Source: Lytechinus variegatus
Lineage: Eukaryota; Echinodermata; Echinoidea; Temnopleuroida; Toxopneustidae
Assembly: GCF_018143015.1 (NCBI RefSeq)
Contig: NC_054744.1
Coordinates: 3,493,059 to 3,557,058 of the forward strand
Direction of reading: 5' to 3'
DNA: 64,000 nucleotides
The notes under the pieces are model-generated. The model searched no databases. It was not told where the DNA came from and saw only the letters and a list, made by a program, of their open reading frames with translations. This document shows, piece by piece, positions 1-10,300 of this stretch. Each line of letters begins with the position of its first letter. Positions within the stretch are counted from its first letter, which is position 1. A program made the position numbers and the translations under genes.

Positions 1-156
1 ATAGGCTTTCACATCCTACCGGGTACCCATTTAACACCTGGGTGGAGAGTGGCAAAGTGTGGATTAACGCCTTGCCAAAGGACGCTGTAGGCCATGGTGG
101 GATTCGAACACACGACCCTCTGATAACAAGGCGAGAGTCGGAATCGCTACACCAAA
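1..156 (-). mobile_element. tRNA-derived SINE copy (minus)
   Basis: Minus-strand copy of a tRNA-like SINE. The reverse complement reads GGTGTAGCGATTCCGACTCT (A-box region), then a B box GTTCGAATCCC at 108-98, then the CCTTTGGCAAGGCG and ACCCAGGTG body motifs shared with the copy at 58837-60135. It sits about 5 bases inside the lectin intron 2, next to the splice donor at 161-166. Confidence 0.8.
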
Positions 157-166
157 TAATGCTCAC

Positions 167-385
167 CTATCCAGACGTTCTTCCATGAAGCTGAACCAAT
201 AATAGATAGAATGTAGTCTTGAACAAAGCCAATCTCTTCCCTGTTAGTCAGACTAGCCAAATCTCCTCCCATATTCCTGCAGTTTGTTCTAGCATTGTTC
301 CACGACAGTTCTGCTTGGAGATAGTAGTAACAGGAATCGGTCTTCTTAGACCATTCCCAGCCATCTGGACATTGCGTTGCTGTCA
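167..385 (-). CDS. C-type lectin exon 2 (N-terminal half of CTLD)
   Basis: Acceptor CAG just before 385, donor GTGAGC at 166-161. Encodes from TATQCPDGWEW to SWKNVWIG, including three CTLD cysteines and the conserved tryptophan and GGDLA segment. The next exon lies outside the window. Confidence 0.82.
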
Positions 386-1450
386 CTGTATACAATACAA
401 CAGACCATTCATAATTTGGACAATTTCATTTTTCGAATTTGTCACCAACTAGGAGAGCCCAATCAGACGGTTATTGTGAATTCACTAATATGAACTATAA
501 CATGGTTACCCGACATGGTTATAACTTTCTGATAGGTGAGAGTAGTTATGTTACTGTACCAGCTATCATTTTACTGACAATATTTCTACTGCTTTGCACA
601 AGTAGATCCTACAGTTTCCATCGACATGATCTAAGTAGATTTTTTTTATATTTTCATCTAGGCTATGTCTATAAGATGCTGGCATCTTCTAGTCATACGA
701 TCTGAAATTTCAATGGGTATCAGTATGTGCACAAGTCGTAAGTTGAACATAAATGGGTGATATACGCGTCCCTGACGACCTACTCATATTTTGAAATTGT
801 TTGTAACATGTTAGATGAAACGTCATAATCATAAAACAAATCGATTTTTTTCTCAAAATTATAAAATCATGTTTAATTTCTATATTGTCACTGTTTTCCG
901 TGTTACGCCCCCCTCCCCCTCATAGAAATTTAGACCAAATACATTTTATCATTTTACTCTCACAGTAAGCTAAAAATTAAGGTAAGCCTATACCGTCCGA
1001 TATACGATTAGAAGATAACTGGAAGACATGGCGGTACTCAGCGGGAGGACAGGAGGCAGTTGCCCTCCCCCTTCCCAGAAATTGTGAAAGCTTACATTTC
1101 TTTTAAATTGGAAAACCGCTCCATGCATAAGCTCGGTCCCTATACTAACTTTCAAGTCGAAAGTTTCTAAGTATGTTGCCCCCCCCCCCCCGAAAATATA
1201 GTTATGAACATGCCGGAAAGTGATTTTTGACAAATCGTGCTGATATAGAAAAAAATTGAAGTTTCAGACCTAGTTTCACTTTACATCAATTGATATATCA
1301 AGATCAAGAGTCAGACTAAAAACACTTACACGCACTACAGCTTTCAAGAAGTGCCCCAACAGATTCTCTCAAGCTACACTCCTGGGCACCGGCCGCAAAC
1401 TGGATGATGGTACCAACGAAAAGAACCACGAAGATATTCTTGAAAGCCAT
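167..1450 (-). CDS. Secreted C-type lectin, 5' part (partial)
   Basis: Two exons of a C-type lectin read on the minus strand, with the 3' part lying beyond the left edge. Exon 1 (1450-1330) starts at the ATG of MAFKNIFVVLF, followed by a hydrophobic stretch ending near AAGA, which is a clear signal peptide, then a short Cys-containing linker. It ends at a GTAAGT donor in phase 1. Exon 2 (385-167) begins after a CAG acceptor and encodes the start of a C-type lectin domain: CPDGWEWSKKTDSCYYY, the W-x-x-A-x-x-x-C helix 1 motif (SWNNARTNC), GGDLASLTNREE and FVQDYI. It ends at a GTGAGC donor. The calcium-binding loop (EPN/QPD) and last cysteines would be in missing exons, so sugar specificity cannot be judged. 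An upstream in-frame ATG at 1498 exists, but the inner ATG gives the better signal peptide. Family role: extracellular recognition, often immune or biomineral matrix. Confidence 0.85.
390..1329. other. Lectin intron 1, no gene seen
   Basis: About 940 bases of intron. It holds poly-C tracts near 905-920 and 1180-1192 of the type found at the tips of local hAT-like repeats (GGGGGG/CCCCCC), and otherwise AT-rich unique-looking sequence. No coding potential is recognised. Confidence 0.5.
1330..1450 (-). CDS. C-type lectin exon 1 (signal peptide)
   Basis: Coding part of exon 1: start codon at 1450-1448, hydrophobic leader, then ECSLRESVGALLES. The donor GTAAGT occupies 1329-1324 and leaves phase 1. 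Confidence 0.8.
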
Positions 1451-1504
1451 GATACCTTCTATTCTTGATGATGATGACTCGGAGAATGAAATTAACATAG
1501 ACAG

Positions 1505-1560
1505 GCACCCCTTCTTATACTAAAAGAGTTCAGTCAATGACGACAGGCTTATCATATAAA
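1505..1560 (-). promoter_or_regulatory. Possible core promoter of the C-type lectin
   Basis: On the minus strand a TATAAGAAG motif lies about 65 bases upstream of the start codon at 1450, and a second TATA-like motif (TTTTTATATG) lies near 1555. The spacing fits a TATA-driven inducible lectin with a short 5' UTR. This is inference from motif and distance only. Confidence 0.3.
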
Positions 1561-1817
1561 AACAAGGGCGTTATAGAAGCGATCGATTCGATGATCGAGC
1601 GGAGAGAGTGATTATTTTTGGTTACATTTTTAAATCGTAATTTTTTTATCAATACTTTAAAGAGATTGACACGAGTTAAAGTCATGTTCATGGATATATT
1701 AGCTTATTTCCGACAGCAGATTAGTTTACTGATCAATAACTCAATGAAGTGTTGACGATGATCACGCCGCGACAGGGTATTTTGATGAGCAAAATGAATT
1801 GAGGAAGGAGGAATAAA

Positions 1818-2380
1818 GGACTGGTATTGTGGCTCAGTGCAGAGGCGTCGATCCGGAGGGGGGGGGGCACCAATGAAAATATTGGGGGCAGACATATCGT
1901 TTTGCCCCCTAATAATTTCGGATGTGCAAAAATAAAAAAAGATTGTAATGTTACACAGAAATCAGCAAGCGAGATTGGGATACACAACTCGTTCTTTATT
2001 TCAAATCGTGCTAAATTTTCCGCTTTGCAGATTGAAATATAAACAATTTAAGCTCGCGCTTCGCGCTCGCATCTATTGTTCTTTTAGATACCCATCTGAA
2101 TCATTGATACAAAAAATGCTTAGAATATCGAGCTTTCAGGTCAGAATATAAAGTAATTTCAGCTCACTCTCGGCACTCGCATTATCTGTGTAGTGAGATA
2201 TTTATCCTCCTCATGAGTTACTACAAACAGTTCTAAACAGGTATCCTGTTTTCAGGTCAATATACTAAAAAATTTCAGCTCGCAAAAAATGGACCGACGC
2301 CCCTGGCTCAGCGGATAAGTAACAATATTTTAAACAACAAGGTCCGGGGTTCAAATCCCACTACTGAACTCACGTCAATT
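1818..2380 (+). mobile_element. tRNA-like sequence split by a hAT element
   Basis: Outside the inserted element the sequence reads GTATTGTGGCTCAG then CGGATAAGTAAC, which matches a Pol III A box (TGGCTCAGCGG). About 40 bases further comes a perfect B box, GGTTCAAATCC (2348-2358). It is a tRNA-derived SINE head, not a functional tRNA, since no acceptor-stem pairing is seen. The hAT element 1840-2305 interrupts the A box. Confidence 0.6.
1840..2305. mobile_element. Non-autonomous hAT element, 466 bp
   Basis: Tips CAGAGGCGTCGATCC and (reverse complement of the right end) CAGGGGCGTCGGTCC form a 15-bp inverted repeat with two mismatches. Flanks are GCTCAGTG (1832-1839) and GCTCAGCG (2306-2313), an 8-bp target duplication with one mismatch, as expected for hAT transposition. 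No transposase is present. Internally it carries AGCTCGCGCTTCGCGCTCGC-type motifs at about 110-bp spacing, shared with 4900-5160 and 45670-46135. Confidence 0.85.
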
Positions 2381-2385
2381 GGTAA

Positions 2386-3001
2386 TTAAAGGACAAGTCC
2401 ACCCCAACAAAAACTTGATTTGAATAAAAAGAGAAAAATTCAATTAGCATAACACTGAAAATTTCATCAAAATCGGATGTAAAATAAGAAAGTTATGGCA
2501 ATTTAAAGTTTCGCTTCATTTCACAAAACAGTTACATGCACATCTCGGTTGGTATGCAAATGAGGAACATCACTGACATCACTCACTCACTGTTTCTTTT
2601 GTACTTTATTTTATGAAATATGAAATATTTTTACTTTCTCGTCATTTTCATGTGACATGAAGTTTCATTCCTCCCTGAACACGTGAACTTCCATTATTTT
2701 AACATTTTGTGCTCCAGGCAAGGAGGTCCTAATCGTCAAATTCGTGAAAAATTGAAATATTGTATAATTCAAACAATTAAAAAAAAAGAAATAGTGAGTG
2801 AGTGACATCACCGACATTCTCATTTGGATGTAACTGGCTCGTTCATATAACTATTTTGTTAAAATAAGCGAAACTTTGAAATGTCATAACTTTTTTTTAT
2901 TTCACATCTGATTTTGATGAAATTTTTAGCACTGCAGTGCTTGTCTGATTTTTCTCTGTTCATTCAAATCAACTTTTTTCTGAGGTGGACTTGACCTTTA
3001 A
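2386..3001. mobile_element. TTAA-flanked MITE, copy 1
   Basis: TTAA at both ends (2386-2389 and 2998-3001). Left tip AGGACAAGTCCACC, right tip GGTGGACTTGACCT, so the ends are inverted repeats. Subterminal arms also pair: AAATTTCATCAAAATCGGATG against its near reverse complement near 2905, and GTGAGTGAGTGATG-type blocks. TTAA duplications are typical of Kolobok and piggyBac. No coding region, so it is non-autonomous. Other copies are at 36062-36651 and 53881-54772. Confidence 0.8.
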
Positions 3002-3159
3002 TTTACATTTGCCAATGTCCATGCCGCCATGCACAAAGATTGAATGGATACTCCTGAGCACCCGGTCAGGATAATAAGAATTAAGAATGAGAGCACTGCT
3101 ATTATAGTAGTAGGTATGAACAGTATTATTATCATCATCGTCATCATCACCACCGTCGT

Positions 3160-3479
3160 CAAGGGCGAAAATCTCTCCCAAAAGGTTGGGGGGAGACTAG
3201 GGGCTGGAAAATTTGACAAGCAAAAAAAATGGGTTATCACCCTAAATGTAAGGTCATTTCGACCAAAATATATTTGACAAGCAAAAAAAAAAGAAAAGGG
3301 GTTATCACCCCAAAATAAGGTCACCTCGTCCAAAATACAGGTTTTATTTCGATTTTGAATGATGTATTTCTTTCCATCATAAAAGACCAAAAATAGTAGG
3401 GGGATATTGTGTCCCCCGCCCCTACTATTTTGGTTAGGGGGGACGCGTTACCCCTGTATCCCTGGGATTTCCGCCTATG
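3160..3479. mobile_element. Short hAT-like MITE, 320 bp
   Basis: Left tip CAAGGGCGAAAATC and right tip (reverse complement) CATAGGCGGAAATC match at 11 of 14 bases. Flanks ACCGTCGT (3152-3159) and ATCGTCGT (3480-3487) form an 8-bp duplication with one mismatch. It contains a 61-bp tandem duplication (next entry) and a hairpin AAAATAGTAGGGG/CCCCTACTATTTT near 3388-3432. Confidence 0.65.
3209..3340 (+). repeat. Two-copy tandem repeat, period 61 bp
   Basis: ATTTGACAAGCAAAAAAA, then GGTTATCACCC, then AAGGTCA and GACCAAAATA-type motifs occur twice, starting at 3211 and 3272. The second copy is slightly longer in its A-tract. Confidence 0.7.
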
Positions 3480-3489
3480 ATCGTCGTCA

Positions 3490-4703
3490 TTCCCCTCTTT
3501 TCTTAAAATGCCAATTATTAATTAAAGCTATATCGACGAGCGGACATCCCCTTATAAAATAATTCCTGTGTAGAATTTGGCTGTCATTTATCACCTGTTG
3601 CATGTCGTTCTTTAATTTCACATTAACGCCTTCTTTCTTTAAACATGCCCACTTTGCAAGTTATGTACAATGATCATAACTAGAAAGGAAAGTTTATATA
3701 CTTTGTAAATTTACTCATGTCATACCAAAAATGATAAAACCGGTTTTTATGTAATGAACAGCTGTTCTGCTTCTCATATATCCAGCTGCAGGTGTCCAGC
3801 TAATTATCTCCTTGTCACTCAAAACAATGTGTTGCAATCATGTTTACATGAACTTTAGATTAAAATTTCAATTCTGAAAACATGACGAATGTAGAAGATG
3901 GAGAGAGAAAGGGGATGAGCCGGCGATGTTTGAGGTATGTATAAATCCACCGGCAAAGAGATGGGGGCTTCGGGGCATAGTATGGACCCAAAATTTTTCA
4001 CTACCAAGAAAAACAGTAGAAAAGGAGGGAAAGAGGAAGAGAAGGATATTGTTTTCTGAATATTAGTTTGAAATGCAGGAGACCAACAGGACGTGCCCCC
4101 CTCCAGATGGAGAGACCTGATGTACGTGACGACGGACCCCCCCCCCCTTACTGGATATGCTGGAGAGCATAAACGGATAACCAACATATATTTTAAATAC
4201 ATGTATCGAGGGCTGTGGCCTAACTACTGGGGGCATGGAGGTCCCCCCCCCCAAAAAAAAAGACGGCGAAAAAGAGGGAGAAAGAAAGAGAAACGCAGGG
4301 GGAAGGAAAAATTATTGTTCGTTACAATGTTATATTATATCATAATTGTGCTATGTTATATTTCATAAGAAACATTTTTAACTTTATATAGAACATGATT
4401 AGGGCCTATGTCTTCTTTGTTTTTGGTGCTCGCATTGTCTGTTTAACGAGATATAATCCTGTTGTACTGAAACCTTGTTTCACATGTTTTATGTAATGAC
4501 ATATGTGTCTTTTCATGACCACTCAAAGTGATTTCGCCATTTGAGGTTTTAATATAAAAAATTTCCTGTCCATGCATGCTTCCGTTCGATTGGTGAGATA
4601 TACTGTTCATTCCTAAATCAGTCCTTGAAATGTTTCCTTTTCTTATCTGAATATTAACAACTTTCAATCATTTGGTTAGTGAAATGTGTTTGGTCTTAGT
4701 GAA
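3490..4703. other. Intergenic, repeat-rich, no gene seen
   Basis: AT-rich sequence with poly-C/poly-A tracts (4138-4147, 4242-4260) that resemble the tips of degraded hAT-like repeats. No supported exon. Confidence 0.5.
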
Positions 4704-4854
4704 CAGGGGCCTAGGAACAGTTTTCAAAGTTGGGGTGCTGAGCCAAAAGTGGGGGGGGGGGGCTAACATTTAAATCACAATCGTATGGTAATTTTTTTTC
4801 TCCAATTTTGTACACGGTTTTGGAAAACTGAGCCCCCCGGTTCCACGGCCCCTG
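4704..4854. mobile_element. Short TIR element with 5-bp duplication, 151 bp
   Basis: Tips CAGGGGCCTAGGAAC and (reverse complement) CAGGGGCCGTGGAACC. The flanks share GTGAA (4699-4703 and 4855-4859), a 5-bp direct duplication. It contains a 12-base poly-G tract. The tip sequence is hAT-like, but the 5-bp target is shorter than the usual 8. Confidence 0.6.
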
Positions 4855-4894
4855 GTGAATTCCTACAAAGCCTTAGAATGCCCCTCTTCAGGTA

Positions 4895-5345
4895 AAAATT
4901 TTCAGCTCGCATTTTGCGCTCGCAATATTTGATTTTAGTGAAATGCGTATGATGATCATGATTACAATGTCTACAAAAAGTGCCGTGTGTTTAGATATAA
5001 TTATAACAAAATCAGCAAGTGCTTGGCACTCGCATGAGATGAATATGATGGTGAGATATGTATACTCTTAATGGATTCTTAAATATAGTCCTTTAAATTT
5101 CCCTATTTGAGGTCATATACAAAAATTTAATTCGCGCTTCGCGCTCGCATTGTTTGTTTAGCGCCAGGTACGTATCAACGATTATTGCTAATAATGTCTC
5201 TTAATGGGCCCCTAAAAAAGTTGCGCTTTCGCACACATGGGTCATCATTTCGATAAAAATATGGATCAAGAAACACGTTAAAGATTTACGAGGGGGGGTA
5301 TGCCGTTTGGCCCCTATAGCCCTGAGCAGCCCTTCTCGAACCAGA
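4895..5345 (-). repeat. Fragment of the GCGCTTCGCGCTCGC repeat family
   Basis: CAGCTCGC...GCGCTCGC motifs near 4902, 5020 and 5130, about 110 bases apart, match the internal repeats of the elements at 1840-2305 and 45437-47217. The stretch ends in a poly-G/CCCC tip near 5290-5325. I could not find its termini, so this is called a degraded fragment. Confidence 0.55.
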
Positions 5346-5349
5346 TTTA

Positions 5350-7143
5350 CGCCATTGTTCCATCCCATAATTAGCAAGATATGGACGTTCATGATTCACT
5401 GTCCAGTGCATTAACCAGCTATAGTGCACTAGTGTCATATATGAGTGATAAAGAATGCCGAAAATTTTTTTTTTTAAACTAATGCTGAATATAAAACGAT
5501 GCACGTTTAATGATTAAAAGTGATAATTTATTCGCGCCGAAAACAAGAGTTTCTTTTTCATCCACTCCACCTTCTTTTTCTTCTCCCTATATGGGCGGGG
5601 AATCAATTTTCCCCTCGGCGCCCGTGACTGACAAAAAAGAAGGACAAAAAACACACAACTTAACTTAAAGTTTTTCATTGGTCTTATGAAGCTCACCCCC
5701 CCCCCCCTTCCAACAAAAAACAAACAAAGAAACTCCCTCGGCTCATGACCGTCACGAGTCTGTCTGCTCGATCAGCTCTGAGCACAAATGAAATTCGTAT
5801 TAAAAAAAACATTTCGCACTTCATAAGCTGACTAAGCTACCACAAGCCACAAGTTTACAACAAATTTAATCCGCTTTTTCTCAATCAGGACACTCCTCCG
5901 AAGCTTTTACTTGTGCCAAGACCAAGCAGGTAAAGGCAAGTGGTCAGTAAATGAGTTATTTTGTTTATTTACTCATTACATATTGCAGTACTGCGTAATC
6001 GATTGGGATATTCAAATGAAAAGGCAATGAAATTTGGTACCTGTACCAATCAATCACCACACACGAACGCAGCTGTCGCAGGCCCGGCAGTACCGGGCCC
6101 CGGGGTACCGAAGTGGTATACCAATGCAATGGCAATCTGCCGGGCGGCGTGGGCGTGGTCATACTCGTATTGACTGCTCCTGACAATGCCATGACACCGC
6201 CCCGTTTGATTTTTATTTGTTTTATAACGTTTACGTTACGTTTGTGTAAAAAAAAATCTGTCAGTCGGTCTTACTCTTAGTTTTAGCCTGTTTTTTTCTT
6301 TCCTTCCAATGTCTTGAATGGACTTACTATGTCTAATCTAACAAAGACGTCAAAGTTAATTCTATCATCAGTATAATGTATTAAGGTAATCCTGCTTACC
6401 TTGGTACTCTCTGGTATAATCTCTGGTATAATCTCACTCTGGTCTCTCGTAATGGTCTCTATATTGGTCTCTTGAAATGGTCTCTCCCGCGGCCCGGCGT
6501 GGCCGTAGCAGCTCTTTATATACGTGGCTGCCGGGCCTACGGTTGACTGGGCTGGGCAGCAACATGAGCAAGGGCTATTTTATTGATCGGGGGAAACCAG
6601 GGAAATCAGGGGCAGGGTCTCCTGCCCTACATAGTAATCTTACCAATTACTATAGTATTTTTATAGAAAAGTCCTAATTGACCTTGTCCTTGATGATTTA
6701 ACTTTTGAAGTTAAAACTTGAATTAGACAGAATCCTCATTTCTAACTTAGTCTTTTATTTTGGCATTATAGATGGCATCTGCCTTTACTGGCCGTTTGTG
6801 TTATTTGTTTTATGTTAATGTTATCTTCTTTATAGTTTGTTTGTTTGTTGAACATGTTTTTATGTAATGTTTGTAGTTTTACTGTAGGGTCAGTCCAAGG
6901 ACAACAGTCATGACAGTATGCCAATTACTGATGGAGCCACCATACCAAAAAAATAAATAGAATCTAAATATTGATAAAATGAATAGATAAATGAATATAG
7001 GCCTACATGTACAACCTCTAAAACTAGGCACAGAGTCTTTAGACTTTGATAGTAGTATGGACTCTTTTTAAACTAGAACTAGACTAAATAACTTGCTAAG
7101 TCTAGATTGTGAATTGATTAGTGTTTCTTGTTATTACTTGCAG
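5350..7143. promoter_or_regulatory. AMACR upstream region with GC-rich patches
   Basis: The translated AMACR exon is preceded by a spliced acceptor (TTGCAG at 7138-7143), so at least one untranslated exon should lie here. Two GC/CpG-rich patches stand out from AT-rich surroundings. One is 6080-6150, with the near-palindrome GGCCCGGCAGTACCGGGCCC followed by GGGGTACC. The other is 6483-6560. Between them, 6405-6490 holds five GGTCTC/GGTATAATCTC-type repeats. Either patch could be the promoter; the sequence alone does not decide. Confidence 0.35.
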
Positions 7144-7150
7144 ATTTGAA

Positions 7151-7391
7151 ATGGCTCTTGCTGGGTTGAAGGTCATTGAGATTGCTGGTCTAGCACCAGT
7201 CCCCCATGCAGGACTGATCCTTGCTGACTTCGGTGCTCGGGTCATCAGGGTGGACCGACTTGCTCAGATGAGTGACAAACTTAGCCGTGGCAAGCTGTCT
7301 GTCGCCCTCAACCTGAAGTCGCCAAAGGGAGTTGAAGCATTCAAGAGAGTAAGCAGCGATGCCGATGTCCTGATAGAACCCTTCAGACCTG
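7151..7391 (+). CDS. AMACR: AMACR coding exon 1
   Basis: Residues 1-80 plus one base. It starts [16 protein letters not shown] and ends at EPFRP, donor GTATAA at 7392. The exon itself begins at about 7144 after a TTGCAG acceptor, so the 5' UTR is spliced. Confidence 0.95.
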
Positions 7392-10300
7392 GTATAAAAA
7401 AAAACTACTCTGTAAATCCCAATCATATTTATTTACATATTAGAACATATTTGATATTACTAATGAAAACTTGAACAAAAGAATCATCATCATACTTGAA
7501 AATAAAGTCAATATCTGAGTCAAAGATCACAATGCTTGGTAACATAAATAAACAAATATTTTTACTTTTAGATGATCATATGAGTAAAACTGAAATATAT
7601 AAGTTATCAAAAGGGAACAGTTGCTAATTATAAAACTTCTAATCGTATAATTCATTCACTGATAAAAAACACTAAAATGATAGTGCTATGAATTATGGCA
7701 TTATAGGAAATATATAGAAAATCAAGTGAAACAATGACAATAAGGTATTAATATGCACGACAAATGTGCTCAGCATCAGTTATAGTTCTCAAACATGTAA
7801 TTGTACGAGACAACTTGTCCCATTTAAAGTTATAGACAATCATGTGCATTGAGAAATGTATACTTTCAAAAAAAAATTATAAGTATTGCATATGCTCTCA
7901 ATATATTACTGTTCAGTGGCGAGATGCTGTTTTTATAAAGTATATTTCTTATATCTTGCAGCACTATTTCTTTATATTCCCAAATACGTACATATCTCTA
8001 TCTTTGATATTATTTTTGCCCCCCCCCCTCTTTCCATTCCATTTATCAATGTGTAATATTTTGTGTAAAAGAATTTATATTTTTTATTTATGTCATGGGA
8101 GTGGCTTGTGTTTGGAGGGGGGGGGGACATGCCTCCGGGTAACAGTGCTGAATTTCACTTATGTGCTTCCTGACCCTCTTGCCACACCCATATATTTCTT
8201 TGCATGTTTGTTCATGTATACTGGAATTGTTTTTCTGATGTAATGTATATGTACTTTTTTATATTGGTCAAATAATGATAATAATATAGGTATGTTTATG
8301 GAAGCCACTTCAGTTCTGTAAACTGTTCTCCCAGTGGGCCCTGCTATTATTATTACCCCGGCTTTAGCTAGGCTGCCTTGGCACTCAAGCATTCAAGAAA
8401 TTTCTTCCTACCAGGTACCCATTCACCTCACCTGGGTTGAGTGCAGCACAAAGTGAATAAATTTCTTGCTGAGGGAGATGAATAATAATATTACCTTTTT
8501 GTCTTTGGTCAAACTTCTCAATAGGAACCATGGAGAGGATGGGTCTGGGTCCATCTGTTTTGATGAAAGACAACCCAGGATTAATCTATGCAAGACTAAG
8601 TGGGTTTGGACAGGAAGGTCCTATGAAGCAAATGGCAGGTCATGACATCAATTACATTGCCACCGCCGGTAAGTTTAAAGGTTCCATGATATTTGCTGTG
8701 GCTACAGTTGCTCTGATGGAAAATCTGCATGTTAGTGTTAGCAAAACATAAATCCTAACTTGCGAAACTAAATAAACCCTAAGACAACTACTCTTATTTT
8801 TATTTTATCTTTATATTTATCTGAACCAAAAACTCTATTACAATCCTAACTTTAACCCTATGCCCTCTGAGATATTAAGGCTAGAGCACATGTCACCAGA
8901 GCAGATGTTATATGAAGGAGAGCCCAGTGTCTGCGCACCTGAAAACTTAACTTAAGATTAAACAGAAATATCTTTAAATTCTACGAAAAATTTCAGTTCA
9001 TAATGCTCCTTATACATTCTTATGTGCACATGTACCAAAACTTTAAAAAAATTAGAGAAATATATGACTTTCTTGGAAGAAACTGATTGAAATAACAGCG
9101 AACAGACAATTTGTAAAAATATTGGATACTTTTATTGTGCATAATATTCAACAGAATCTCAATTAGACTGTGGGATGGACAAGGAAAATGTCTCTAGTTT
9201 TTCATTTCCGTGGGGCGGCAAATACAACCACGGTTCTTGGACATGATAATATGTAAAATATTATGAGTGAATACATGCACAATGTTGCCATCGGTAAATT
9301 CTGCTCCTGACCTCAAAATTAAAATAATAATATGCAAAATCGTACCATTGACTCGACTGGAAATTCCGCCATTCACCCCGTGTGTTAAGGACTTCCGTGA
9401 ACGCGCGCAAGCGTGCACAATGCATGTAACCTCGTTCGCGTTTTATTTTTTTTTATTCGCTGTACATGATATACGTAATATACAGAATATACGATGGCGG
9501 ATAAGATGTCGTCGTCTTCGTCGTGTTTTGACAGCGAAAATGACGATTTATCACTAGCAAATATATGCTACATGCACGTCTTACCCAAGGAAAGAGGGCC
9601 AGTAAATTCCTTTCAAGTAAAGAGCTAGAACAAATTTAAGCCTTTGCTGCATTTGTTGATGTAGACTACCTGGGACTTCAGAATAAAAATAGCTATTCGT
9701 GCAGCAGAGAAGTTTGCGATTGACTTGCATGCAACCCGGCCCATCCCAGGGAGCAGTGGCTTAACAGTGCAGTGTAGGGGGGGCAAGCTATCCCCCCTGG
9801 CGGAGTTCACCGGGAACTTAAAGGGAAAAAAGAAAAGGGGGAGAATGAAAGGGGAAAAAAAGAAAAGTGGGAGAATGAAAGGGAAAGGGGAAAAAGAAGA
9901 ACAGATAGATTGTCATGAAAAGGTGATTTTATTTTTTTAAAAACCAAGGATGCAAAATCATAGACAAAATCTTGTTTACCGTGGCGTACAGACCAAGAAA
10001 AAAAAGGAAAAGGAAAGAGAGAAGGGCGAAAAATATGTTATCTTCTTTAGAAACGGTTATGTCAAAATCTGAAATTGGATTGTATAATTTTTTGCTCACT
10101 CGCATTGTTTTTTTTACCCGATACACCATATCGCCCCTCAAAATGTTGCCTCATGACGCCATTGCCTGCCCCCCCCCCCTTTTGAGAAGCAAAATACTAA
10201 AATTTGTAATGTAAATATGCCATTAAAACAAAGGTTTGCCCCCTCTTTTGAAATTGAAGACCCTTTTTTTCGTGTACGAAATATACTTCATTTGTGAGTG

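Noticed and set aside
2998-3390. 130-aa minus-strand frame
   Set aside because: Lies across MITE and microsatellite sequence.
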